This document shows positions 1 to 5,513 of a stretch of 5,580 nt of DNA, piece by piece. The stretch covers positions 1-5,580 of the forward strand of contig JBFFNE010000128.1 in NCBI GenBank assembly GCA_041563315.1, given 5' to 3'. The notes under the pieces are model-generated. The model had not been told where the DNA came from, searched no databases, and saw nothing but the letters and a program-made list of their open reading frames with translations. This stretch comes from JBFEYJ01 sp041563315. GTDB lineage: Bacteria > Pseudomonadota > Gammaproteobacteria > Thiohalomonadales > Thiohalomonadaceae. The position numbers were made by a program, and so were the translations under genes. Position 1 is the first letter of the stretch. The number at the start of each line of letters is the position of its first letter.

Positions 1-1043
1 ATCAGTGCAAGGGACGTGGCGGCGGCAATCGCTGCCATCGGTGTACGTGCTCCCGCCTCGTAATTGACGCCGGTTCGAGTGAATGAACCCGATGAGGCGT
101 AAGAGGAGAAGAACGAACCGGCGATATTGGCCAGGCCCTGGCCAATGAACTCCTGATTGCCGTCAATGCGCTGGTGCGATTTAGCCGCTACAGAACGAGC
201 AATGGACACCGCCTCGACCAACCCAAGCAGGGCCACTGCAAAGGCCCCGGGGGCCAGCTGCTTGAGAGTCGCAAAGGAGAAGTCGGGCATGGAGAGCGGT
301 GGCAACTGGCCGGGCAATTCGCCGACCAGGGCAATGCTGTGCTCTTCCGCCCCCAACACCGCCGCCAACAGCGCACCGATAATCATCGCCATTAACATGT
401 TGGGCCAGCGTGGCAGCAGTTTCTTGAAAACGATGGCGCTGACAAGAGTGCTCAAGGCCACACTGATCACATAGGGATTGGCCTCAGGCATCTTCTCGAA
501 TAGCGATAGCCATGTGTGGGCAAAAGATTCTCCACGCGGCACGCTCACACCAAAAAAATGCTTGAGCTGGCTGGTCGCAATGAGAATTGCCGCCCCTGCG
601 GTAAAGCCCACCACCACTGTGTGGGAGACAAAGTTGACCAGGGTTCCCATTCTGGCAAGACCGAGAGCCAGTTGGAATACACCGGCAATCAGCGTCAGGG
701 TCAACACCAGGGTGATGAACTGCTCCGTGCCGGCCTGGGCCAGCGGACTGATGGTGCTGAATACGACAATTGAAATAGCCGTAGTCGGGCCGGAGATAAG
801 ATGAAATGAGGAGCCGAACAGGGCAGCGATGATCGGCGGAATAATGGCGGTATAGAGACCGTATTCCGGCGGCATCCCGGCGATCATGGCAAAGGCAACG
901 CCCTGAGGCAGGACAATCACGGCACCGGTCAGGCCGGCAATGATGTCCGCACGCACGGTTCCGCGATTGACCATGCCAAACCAGCGCAGGAACGGAAACC
1001 AGCGTATAAGGGTAAGATTACAGATAATTGGATCGGATGACAT
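1..1043 (-). CDS. SulP-family anion permease (sulfate/bicarbonate-type), C-terminus cut by window edge
   Basis: This is an inner-membrane secondary transporter of the SulP/SLC26 family, which moves sulfate, bicarbonate or other anions. Seen in the sequence: 347 codons open from the ATG at 1041-1043 to the left edge. A cytosolic N-terminus is followed by alternating hydrophobic segments. The first membrane helix has the family motif LPQGVAFA (residues 45-52), followed by MPPEYGLYTA (57-66), FGSS (76-79) and SGPTTAIS (84-91). Near the edge is NYEAGARTP, typical of the SulP core. The start is supported by GGAG (plus positions 1052-1055) eight bases upstream. Family members usually have about 550 residues and end in a cytosolic STAS domain; that part would lie beyond the window, so its presence is unknown. 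Substrate cannot be read from sequence. A bicarbonate role would fit the carbonic-anhydrase-like gene in the window, but the two are 3.6 kb apart and not co-transcribed. Confidence 0.93.
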   Translation of the reverse strand, partial: MSSDPIICNLTLIRWFPFLRWFGMVNRGTVRADIIAGLTGAVIVLPQGVAFAMIAGMPPEYGLYTAIIPPIIAALFGSSFHLISGPTTAISIVVFSTISPLAQAGTEQFITLVLTLTLIAGVFQLALGLARMGTLVNFVSHTVVVGFTAGAAILIATSQLKHFFGVSVPRGESFAHTWLSLFEKMPEANPYVISVALSTLVSAIVFKKLLPRWPNMLMAMIIGALLAAVLGAEEHSIALVGELPGQLPPLSMPDFSFATLKQLAPGAFAVALLGLVEAVSIARSVAAKSHQRIDGNQEFIGQGLANIAGSFFSSYASSGSFTRTGVNYEAGARTPMAAIAAATSLAL

Positions 1044-1073
1044 CTGGACGGCTCCAGCAAACGAAATGTGATT

Positions 1074-1102
1074 ATTACATCAGGCATACGGCCGTGGCCG
1101 TA
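1074..1102 (-). promoter_or_regulatory. Putative promoter and operator-like dyad for the SulP gene
   Basis: On the minus strand an extended -10 element, TGATGTAAT (plus 1074-1082), lies about 24 bases before the translation start of the permease if transcription starts near 1067. There is no good -35 box. In its place sits a perfect 7-bp inverted repeat, TACGGCC-GT-GGCCGTA (1087-1102), exactly where a regulator would contact or cover the -35 region. The spacing fits an activator- or repressor-controlled promoter, but no known operator is recognised, and the promoter call rests on motif match only. Confidence 0.33.
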
Positions 1103-1122
1103 GTAAGAAAGCTTGGTGGCAC

Positions 1123-1434
1123 TCAGGCCGGTGCAGCAAATGGTGGTGGAGCTCGAGTCGCCGGAGTCAGCGCGACAGCCACCGCAGTGAAACACCGCCC
1201 GAGGGACGGCATCTCTCCGGTGGTGAACGTAAGGGTGAACTCCTGCTGAATCGTAAGAGCGGCAGGCATATCGGAATCCCCGCCTGGGGCCGTGTCACCG
1301 GGCTCGCATCCGTAACGCCACTCGGCTACCGCTCCGACATCCACAAGGGGCACGTGATTCACCGCCACAAGCGCAATATTGCCGGTGACGATCACCAGCA
1401 ACAACAACTTGATCACAATGGAGGTACGGGCCAT
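1123..1434 (-). CDS. Small unrecognised exported or membrane-anchored protein (103 aa)
   Basis: I do not recognise this protein. It starts with a short basic N-terminus (Arg3, Lys9) and a strongly hydrophobic stretch at about residues 6-25 (IVIKLLLLVIVTGNIALVAV). That suggests a signal peptide, possibly cut after ALVA, or a single membrane anchor. The rest is about 75 residues of mixed character with two cysteines (in RYGCEP and LGRCFT) and ends in a Pro/Ala-rich tail. Codons favour G or C in the third position, as in the neighbouring genes, which supports a real gene. The frame is also open up to a TTG at 1470, but a putative promoter at 1477-1505 would start transcription at about that TTG, so the ATG at 1432-1434 is preferred. 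No clear Shine-Dalgarno precedes either start. It lies 79 bp upstream of the SulP gene on the same strand and could be co-transcribed with it. Confidence 0.5.
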   Translation of the reverse strand: MARTSIVIKLLLLVIVTGNIALVAVNHVPLVDVGAVAEWRYGCEPGDTAPGGDSDMPAALTIQQEFTLTFTTGEMPSLGRCFTAVAVALTPATRAPPPFAAPA

Positions 1435-1476
1435 TCGGGACAACGAGAACAATGAATCGGAGGAAGCCAATCGAGT

Positions 1477-1505
1477 ATTATTGCATGGATTCAGGTGACT
1501 AGAAA
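1477..1505 (-). promoter_or_regulatory. Putative extended -10 promoter for the small 103-aa gene
   Basis: Minus strand: TGC followed by AATAAT (plus 1477-1485) forms an extended -10. A weak -35, TTTCTA (1500-1505), lies 17 bp upstream of the hexamer. Transcription would start near 1470 and give a leader of about 36 bases to the ATG at 1434. The site lies just past the terminator of the preceding gene, which is where a new promoter would be expected. The call is by motif only. Confidence 0.33.
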
Positions 1506-1536
1506 GGGAGTGGTAACGGTCGGGCTAATTTTTAAC

Positions 1537-1566
1537 AAAAAATAAGGAAGGCATAGGCGCCTTCCT
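1537..1566 (-). terminator. Rho-independent terminator of the 1659-2369 gene
   Basis: A perfect 8-bp inverted repeat, AGGAAGGC (1545-1552) and GCCTTCCT (1559-1566), is separated by a 6-nt loop. Read on the minus strand, the hairpin is followed by TATTTTTTG, a U-rich tract. It lies 93 bp beyond the stop codon of the upstream minus-strand gene and separates it from the small 103-aa gene. The plus-strand side has no T-tract after the hairpin, so it acts on the minus strand. Confidence 0.8.
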
Positions 1567-1658
1567 GAATTTGGGGGTTCAACCAAATAACTGGTTATCG
1601 AGACACTATCAATCCCAAGTAATCCAGTCGAGTAAGTAGTTCCACTTCAAGTGGTAGT

Positions 1659-2369
1659 TTACTGCTTCTCCTCCACATCGATGTAGGATTGAAACAGTGG
1701 CCGCAGCTCTTTCAAGGTATCGCTGAGCTGATCCGGCATCGCCTTGACAAACATATCCAGCAGTACGATAGCATTGACCGCCCCATCCTCACGCCGTTCT
1801 GCGCGCAAACGCTTGGCGATTCCCTGGTTTACCGCCGCTACCTGTCTGTAGTAATACTGCAAGCCTTCCAACTCCATATCGATCCCCTTGCCTGCCTGCC
1901 AACGGTAATACTGGCCGAGCATATACATGGATGCGGCACGATAATAGGTCTCTTCGGTATTGGCGAAGGGCAGGTGGAACCGGGCCATTGGCTTGAAAAA
2001 TTCCGTGTGAGGACAACCACTGGTGGCAGTGATGATCCCCATCAACGCACTAATCCCTTCCTGGGCGGTGGCGCTTCGCGTGATAGTGCGCTCGTCAAGT
2101 ACCACGGTGACATCAACGTTATCGAAAGAGACTACATCCCCCATACGCTCAACCAGTGGAAGCAGGCGCATCGCCAGGGGACAAAAAAAGACCTCAAGCG
2201 GATCGAGCGTGCAATGGATGCATTTATTATGTTCCAATCGCACCCATTCTGGAGGGCTATTTGTCCCCGGATCAATGGGTGAGAGCGTCGCGCTATCAAG
2301 CTGGATATCAAAAATCTCTTCGCGGCCCTTTTGAAAGCGGAAGCAGTATTGGTATGTAAACGACCCCAT
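1659..2369 (-). CDS. Conserved cysteine-containing protein of unknown function (DUF6901-like)
   Basis: This is a soluble protein of 236 residues with no signal peptide or membrane segment. From memory it resembles a conserved proteobacterial family of unknown function that I associate with DUF6901; this assignment is tentative. Visible features are an N-terminal beta-rich part (FTYQYCFRFQKGREEIFDIQLD), then CIHC at residues 50-53, C63-P, an ALMG...TSGCPHTEF block (Cys119, His121) and MARFHLPFA. An alpha-helical C-terminal half ends in LKELRPLFQSYI. The four cysteines with nearby histidines could bind a metal or serve redox chemistry, which is inference. The frame is also open upstream to a GTG at 2409-2411 (250 aa). 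I chose the ATG at 2367-2369 because GAGG (plus 2375-2378) sits five bases before it and the residues that look conserved begin right after it. It diverges from gor across 312 bp and ends in its own terminator. Confidence 0.85.
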   Translation of the reverse strand: MGSFTYQYCFRFQKGREEIFDIQLDSATLSPIDPGTNSPPEWVRLEHNKCIHCTLDPLEVFFCPLAMRLLPLVERMGDVVSFDNVDVTVVLDERTITRSATAQEGISALMGIITATSGCPHTEFFKPMARFHLPFANTEETYYRAASMYMLGQYYRWQAGKGIDMELEGLQYYYRQVAAVNQGIAKRLRAERREDGAVNAIVLLDMFVKAMPDQLSDTLKELRPLFQSYIDVEEKQ

Positions 2370-2374
2370 CATCC

Positions 2375-2378
2375 CCTC
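2375..2378 (-). promoter_or_regulatory. Ribosome binding site deciding the start of the 236-aa protein
   Basis: Minus-strand GAGG lies five bases before the ATG at 2367-2369. It abuts the overlapping ATG at 2370-2372 too closely to serve it well. Neither the upstream GTG (2409-2411) nor the ATG at 2394-2396 has a comparable sequence. Confidence 0.5.
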
Positions 2379-2607
2379 ATAGCTCTGATTAACCATCCCA
2401 AGGCAAGGCACGTCACAGGTAAACCGGTGGGTGAAAAAGTAACGAGCCCCGGAAAAGTTTTTTAGTTTTATGTTTGGTTATTGTTTCCTGTAACGCCCGC
2501 ATTATCGCACAAAACTGTGACTCAGTTCTTTGACAATTCAACATTTCCCACACCAAAGCCATGGAAATGGTTCCTCTAAACCATGCGTGCATCAAGTCAG
2601 CCTGCTC

Positions 2608-2636
2608 AGGACATCAGAACCTGAGGCTGCTAGAAT
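2608..2636 (+). promoter_or_regulatory. Sigma70-type promoter of gor with extended -10
   Basis: A -35 box AGGACA (2608-2613, four of six consensus bases) is followed after 17 bp by TAGAAT (2631-2636, five of six). An upstream TGC makes the latter a perfect extended -10. Transcription would start near 2643 and give a leader of about 39 bases that includes the AGGA ribosome binding site at 2672-2675. No known regulator site such as an OxyR box is recognised. Confidence 0.5.
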
Positions 2637-2681
2637 CGGTATCCATACGTTCACCAATCAGTACAATCAACAGGACACATC

Positions 2682-4031
2682 ATGAGCAAACATTACGATC
2701 TTCTCGCCATTGGTGGCGGCAGCGGCGGCCTCTCTGCGGCGGAACGGGCGGCGATGTACGGCAAGAAGAGCGCCGTCATTGAAATGGGCAAGATGGGCGG
2801 TACCTGCGTCAATGTCGGTTGTGTCCCCAAGAAAGTGATGTGGAATGCGGCCTCCATCGCCCACGCCCTGCGCGATGCCGGTGGTTACGGTTTTGATGTA
2901 CTGGTCAACGACTTCGACTGGAACTACCTGGTGAAGCAACGCGAGGGCTATATCCAGGGTATCAATGATTGGTATCACACCTATCTGCAGGACTCGAATA
3001 TTGACGAAATCAACGGCCGTGCCCGTTTCGTTGATGCGCACACCCTGGAGGTCAACGGCGAGCACTACACCGCGGACCATATTGTCATCTCCCCCGGCGG
3101 CGTCCCAATGGTCCCCGAGATCCCCGGTGCCGAGCACGGCATTACCTCTGACGGTTTCTTCGCCCTCGACACACAGCCCAAGCGGGTCGCCATTGTCGGT
3201 GCCGGCTACATCGCGGTGGAACTGGCCGGCCTGCTCAAGGCACTCGGCTCGGAGGTAGACCTGCTACTACGGCGCCAGCACTTTCTTTCCAACTTCGACG
3301 CCATGCTGCGCGAGGAGCTTATGGAGGAGATGGTTAACGACGGGGTCAACATTCTGCCCAACATCAACCTGGAAACGGTGGAAAAACAGGCCGATGGTAC
3401 GCTCACCCTGACCGCTCAGGGGGGGCACATCATGCAAGGCTTCGATACCCTGATCTGGGCTATCGGCCGCAGTCCCAATACCACTGAACTCAATCTCGAT
3501 GCTGCCGGCGTCACTTACGACGGTAATGGCTACATCCCCTGCGACGAATTTCAGAACACCAACGTTGAAGGGATCTATTCAGTAGGCGATGTCACCGGCC
3601 GTGCCCAGCTCACCCCAGTGGCCATCGCCGCCGCACGTCGCCTAGGCGATCGGTTATTCAACAATCAGCCGGAACGCCGCCTTGAGTATGAGAATATTCC
3701 TACGGTGATGTTCAGCCACCCGCCCATCGGTACTGTAGGGCTGACCGAGGATGAAGCGCGTGACCTTCACGGTGATGCGGTCAAGGTTTACCAGACCCGC
3801 TTCACGCCGATGTACCATGCACTGACTCCCCACAAAACCAAGACCGCAATGAAACTGGTGTGCGTGGGGGCACAGGAAAAAGTGGTAGGGATCCATATGA
3901 TCGGCCACGGTGTGGACGAGATGCTGCAGGGCTTTGCCGTAGCGCTGAAAATGGGGGCGACCAAGAAGGACCTGGATAACACGGTAGCTATCCACCCGAC
4001 CAGCTCGGAAGAGCTGGTAACGCTACGCTAA
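2682..4031 (+). CDS. gor: Glutathione-disulfide reductase
   Basis: This cytosolic FAD-dependent homodimer reduces glutathione disulfide to glutathione with NADPH, keeping the cell's thiol pool reduced. It has 449 residues, against 450 in E. coli Gor, with high similarity throughout. In order: FAD motif GGGSGG (11-16), redox-active disulfide Cys42-Cys47 in GGTCVNVGC, NAD(P)H-fold motif GAGYIAVELAG (173-183), second FAD motif IYSVGD with Asp303, and the dimer-interface acid/base pair His438-Glu443 in HPTSSEE, completing the partner's active site. AGGA six bases before the ATG fixes the start. Two oddities: of the residues that hold the NADPH 2'-phosphate, Arg197 (with Arg198 beside it) is kept, but the equivalent of E. 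coli Arg204 is Ser203. The usual ATGGRP motif reads SPGGVP (137-142). The gene is probably monocistronic and ends 23 bp from a convergent gene. Specificity for glutathione over related disulfides is assigned by overall resemblance. Confidence 0.95.
   Translation: MSKHYDLLAIGGGSGGLSAAERAAMYGKKSAVIEMGKMGGTCVNVGCVPKKVMWNAASIAHALRDAGGYGFDVLVNDFDWNYLVKQREGYIQGINDWYHTYLQDSNIDEINGRARFVDAHTLEVNGEHYTADHIVISPGGVPMVPEIPGAEHGITSDGFFALDTQPKRVAIVGAGYIAVELAGLLKALGSEVDLLLRRQHFLSNFDAMLREELMEEMVNDGVNILPNINLETVEKQADGTLTLTAQGGHIMQGFDTLIWAIGRSPNTTELNLDAAGVTYDGNGYIPCDEFQNTNVEGIYSVGDVTGRAQLTPVAIAAARRLGDRLFNNQPERRLEYENIPTVMFSHPPIGTVGLTEDEARDLHGDAVKVYQTRFTPMYHALTPHKTKTAMKLVCVGAQEKVVGIHMIGHGVDEMLQGFAVALKMGATKKDLDNTVAIHPTSSEELVTLR
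3999..4018 (+). other. Perfect 8-bp hairpin with GNRA loop at the 3' end of gor
   Basis: ACCAGCTC (3999-4006) and GAGCTGGT (4011-4018) pair perfectly around a GGAA tetraloop, inside the last codons of gor and 13 bases before the end of its stop codon. No U-tract follows, so it is not a classical terminator. It could protect the 3' end of the gor mRNA, or help stop transcription between two convergent genes only 23 bp apart. Its function is inferred. Confidence 0.35.
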
Positions 4032-4054
4032 CTACCCTGCGCTTGCGCCGCGGC

Positions 4055-4477
4055 TCAGCTGACATCGTACCCCAGCGATATCCTGGCCAACAGCGCATTG
4101 AAACGGTTGGCGGTCTTGGTATATTCGCCATTCCGCAGCAGGTTAAGCGCCTCCCCTCCCTGCCCCTGGTTTACGGCGCGGACGATCGCGGCGGCATGGC
4201 GATGAAACTCGCCATGCAATGCCTTGAGCTGCACAAACAGGGCAGTATTGCCATAAGCATCGCCACCGTAACCGTGGATCCAGTGGCCAAGTGAGCAGTT
4301 CGAGTCACTCTGAACCCTCTCCGGATCGAGTGTTACCTCGCCGTTCCTCTGGATATAATTCAGCAATCGCTTTTTCCACTGCACGTGTGATAACAGTGCT
4401 TCGAGGATGTCCAGTTGCTCCTGTTCGTACCCCACCGGCGCCTTTACAGATAATATCTCAGCTGATGAATGAAACAT
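4055..4477 (-). CDS. Stand-alone CZB (chemoreceptor zinc-binding) domain protein
   Basis: This is a soluble 140-residue protein that consists almost entirely of a CZB domain, a four-helix bundle that binds zinc through three histidines and one cysteine. The domain is usually found fused to chemoreceptors or to diguanylate cyclases such as DgcZ. The ligand pattern is visible: His31 in HVQW, Cys61 in CSLGHWIHG, and His88 and His92 in LHGEFH. No partner domain, membrane segment or signal peptide is present, so it would act as a free sensor or zinc/redox-responsive partner. The longer frame begins with a TTG at 4493-4495, but AGGAG (plus 4484-4488) lies six bases before the ATG at 4475-4477, which I take as the start. 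It is convergent with gor and divergent from yrdA. CZB zinc-cysteine sites are known to react with hypochlorite in chemoreceptors, so proximity to gor hints at an oxidant response, which is inference. Confidence 0.88.
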   Translation of the reverse strand: MFHSSAEILSVKAPVGYEQEQLDILEALLSHVQWKKRLLNYIQRNGEVTLDPERVQSDSNCSLGHWIHGYGGDAYGNTALFVQLKALHGEFHRHAAAIVRAVNQGQGGEALNLLRNGEYTKTANRFNALLARISLGYDVS

Positions 4478-4483
4478 TTTTCT

Positions 4484-4488
4484 CTCCT
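4484..4488 (-). promoter_or_regulatory. Ribosome binding site deciding the CZB gene start
   Basis: Minus-strand AGGAG is followed by AGAAAA and then the ATG at 4475-4477. It lies inside the first codons of the alternative TTG-initiated frame and so argues against the TTG at 4493-4495. Confidence 0.75.
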
Positions 4489-4504
4489 GTGTCAATCAAG
4501 CCAT

Positions 4505-4529
4505 CCCCGCCTCTCCGTCACGAGCGGGG
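4505..4529. other. GC-rich hairpin in the CZB/yrdA divergent region
   Basis: CCCCGC plus TC (4505-4513, one bulged C at 4511) pairs with GAGCGGGG (4522-4529) around an 8-nt loop. On the minus strand it would lie in the leader of the CZB mRNA, about 17 bases before its AGGAG. On the plus strand it is followed only by TTTAT, too weak a tract for a confident terminator, and no plus-strand gene precedes it within reach except gor. A leader structure or a protein-binding dyad are both possible. Confidence 0.35.
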
Positions 4530-4644
4530 TTTATGGAAGACAAGATAAACGCGATGCGTGACAAGGTATTTGCAGCCACATGACAAATTCCAGACAATGG
4601 GAAGCCAGGTCCAGCACAACTTCCCCAGAGAGAGCTATTGCACC

Positions 4645-5172
4645 ATGAACATCCGTCCCTACAAAGAACACCACCCTGCAATCGACGACACCGTGTATAT
4701 CGATGCGGCTGCTGTGGTGATTGGTAATGTGATCATTGGCAAAGAGTGCTCGGTATGGCCAATGGCCGTGCTCCGCGGCGATGTGAATGCCATCCGCATT
4801 GGTGACTACAGCAACATTCAGGACGGCTCCGTGCTCCACGTCACCCACCCACATGAGGCGGTTCCTGACGGGCACCCTTTGATCATCGGCAACGAGGTCA
4901 CTGTCGGGCACAATGTCACCCTGCACGGCTGCACCATCGGGGATCGTTGCCTCATCGGCATGGGTTCGACCGTGCTTGACGGGGCAGTACTGGGAGAGGG
5001 ATTGTTACTCGGCGCCGGCAGCCTGGTTCCGCCGGGCAAAACTCTGGAGGGAGGTTACCTCTGGATTGGCAGCCCGGTGAAACGCGCTCGCCCCCTGACC
5101 GATGCAGAAAAGAAGTGGTTAAGCTATTCAGCCGACCATTATGCCCAGCTGAAAAACGGCTACATAAGTTAA
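4645..5172 (+). CDS. yrdA: Gamma-carbonic-anhydrase-like hexapeptide-repeat protein (YrdA family)
   Basis: This cytosolic protein has a left-handed beta-helix fold and forms trimers in the gamma-carbonic anhydrase family. E. coli YrdA is the nearest relative I know (about 184 residues, against 175 here). Hexapeptide repeats run from VVIGNV (24-29) through IGDRCLIG and LGEGLLLGAG (about 98-125). The metal site typical of the family is complete: His65 in SVLHVTH, His89 and His94 in VGHNVTLHGC. The structural pair Arg44/Asp46 in LRGDV and Gln59 in NIQDG are also present. A C-terminal helix (PLTDAEKKWL...YAQL) packs on the helix in this family. The frame is open to a GTG at 4558, but the N-terminus MNIRPYKEHHP aligns with the family start, so the ATG at 4645 is chosen; a weak GAGAGAG lies ten bases upstream. 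Many YrdA-like proteins show little or no carbonic anhydrase activity, so the fold is sure but the reaction is not. Confidence 0.92.
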   Translation: MNIRPYKEHHPAIDDTVYIDAAAVVIGNVIIGKECSVWPMAVLRGDVNAIRIGDYSNIQDGSVLHVTHPHEAVPDGHPLIIGNEVTVGHNVTLHGCTIGDRCLIGMGSTVLDGAVLGEGLLLGAGSLVPPGKTLEGGYLWIGSPVKRARPLTDAEKKWLSYSADHYAQLKNGYIS

Positions 5173-5513
5173 CGGATCGATTTGGAAACGAGGATAACAA
5201 ACCGCCGGCGTAACTACCCTCACACTAAAAAATGCTTTGCCGCAAAGGCCCAGAGGCGCGAAGAACAAGGGATGGGAGGCGCCGGGCTCTCTGCGGCGCC
5301 ATCTCGTATGCGAAACCCCGTGGCAGGGCTCAAAACGTGTCAGGCGAGTTGACAAGAAAGGGCTTTCCTCTGCGTCTCTGCAGTGAGATTATTGAAAGGT
5401 GAGTAGTTACCCGCTGGCGAGGCTATCATGCTTGCGTGTACAATCCTGCCCCACCTTGCAGCACTGACACAACGACATATAGTTAACGTGAAATAACTAC
5501 AAAGGGAGCTGAC
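5173..5513. other. Intergenic region between yrdA and the RRM gene
   Basis: These 341 bp contain no credible gene; the minus-strand open frame at 5128-5355 crosses the end of yrdA and matches no family I know. Most of the stretch is the inverted-repeat element at 5210-5410. The remaining 103 bp before the RRM gene hold a possible -10 TACAAT (5439-5444) with only a poor -35 (TGGCGA at 5415-5420). No clear terminator follows yrdA. Confidence 0.6.
5210..5410. repeat. MITE-like inverted-repeat element of about 200 bp
   Basis: The ends are inverted copies: GTAACTACCCTCAC (5210-5223) against the reverse complement of GTGAGTAGTTAC (5399-5410), identical but for two extra bases. Further in, GCAAAGGCCCAGAGG (5242-5256) matches the reverse complement of 5367-5381 at 12 of 15 positions. 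The middle folds as GGCGCC (5278-5283) with GGCGCC (5295-5300), extended by GAT/ATC with a bulge. The element is flanked by CCGCCGGCG (5202-5210) and CCGCTGGCG (5411-5419), an 8-of-9 direct repeat that resembles an aged 9-bp target-site duplication. The internal 'gcagagacgcagagg' type sequence is reminiscent of dispersed intergenic repeats in environmental proteobacteria, from memory. It encodes no transposase and would need one supplied in trans. Confidence 0.6.

Larger units (their letters stand above)
2370..2681. other. Divergent intergenic region between the Cys-containing unknown gene and gor
   Basis: These 312 bp hold no convincing gene. The minus-strand frame at 2413-2595 has no Shine-Dalgarno and no recognisable content. 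The right part carries the gor promoter. A perfect TTGACA stands at 2530-2535 on the plus strand but lacks a matching -10 at 16-18 bp. A minus-strand GATAAT (plus 2501-2506) could be the -10 for the unknown gene, but no -35 matches it. An imperfect dyad AACTG-tgact-CAGTT at 2513-2527 lies between the two candidate promoters and could be an operator; that is speculative. Confidence 0.45.

Noticed and set aside
157..804. Plus-strand open frames of 105 and 108 codons across the SulP gene
   Set aside because: They are shadows of the permease reading frame, which has clear SulP motifs along its whole length.
1642..1654. Symmetric CCACTTCAAGTGG just past the stop codon of the Cys-containing unknown gene
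   Set aside because: The arms meet at a single base, so the RNA hairpin would be only about four pairs; no T-tract follows, and a clear terminator lies further on at 1537-1566.
1689..2282. A 197-codon plus-strand open frame opposite the Cys-containing unknown gene
   Set aside because: It is antisense to a gene with recognisable conserved motifs and its own terminator, and its translation shows no domain or plausible composition.
2530..2535. Perfect TTGACA as a -35 box for gor
   Set aside because: There is no -10-like hexamer at 16-18 bp; the promoter at 2608-2636 fits better and gives a short leader.
2667..3137. A 156-codon minus-strand frame over the 5' half of gor
   Set aside because: Its Asp/Val/Ile-rich translation is the antisense reading of gor codons; it has no Shine-Dalgarno or known motif.
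4029..4038. TAACTACCCT after gor, identical to the left end of the element at 5211
   Set aside because: The match stops after ten bases and includes the gor stop codon; the sequence beyond is unrelated, so chance is the simpler reading.
4531..4926. A 131-codon minus-strand frame across the start of yrdA
   Set aside because: It is the complement of the hexapeptide-repeat codons of yrdA, whose metal-site motifs are unambiguous.
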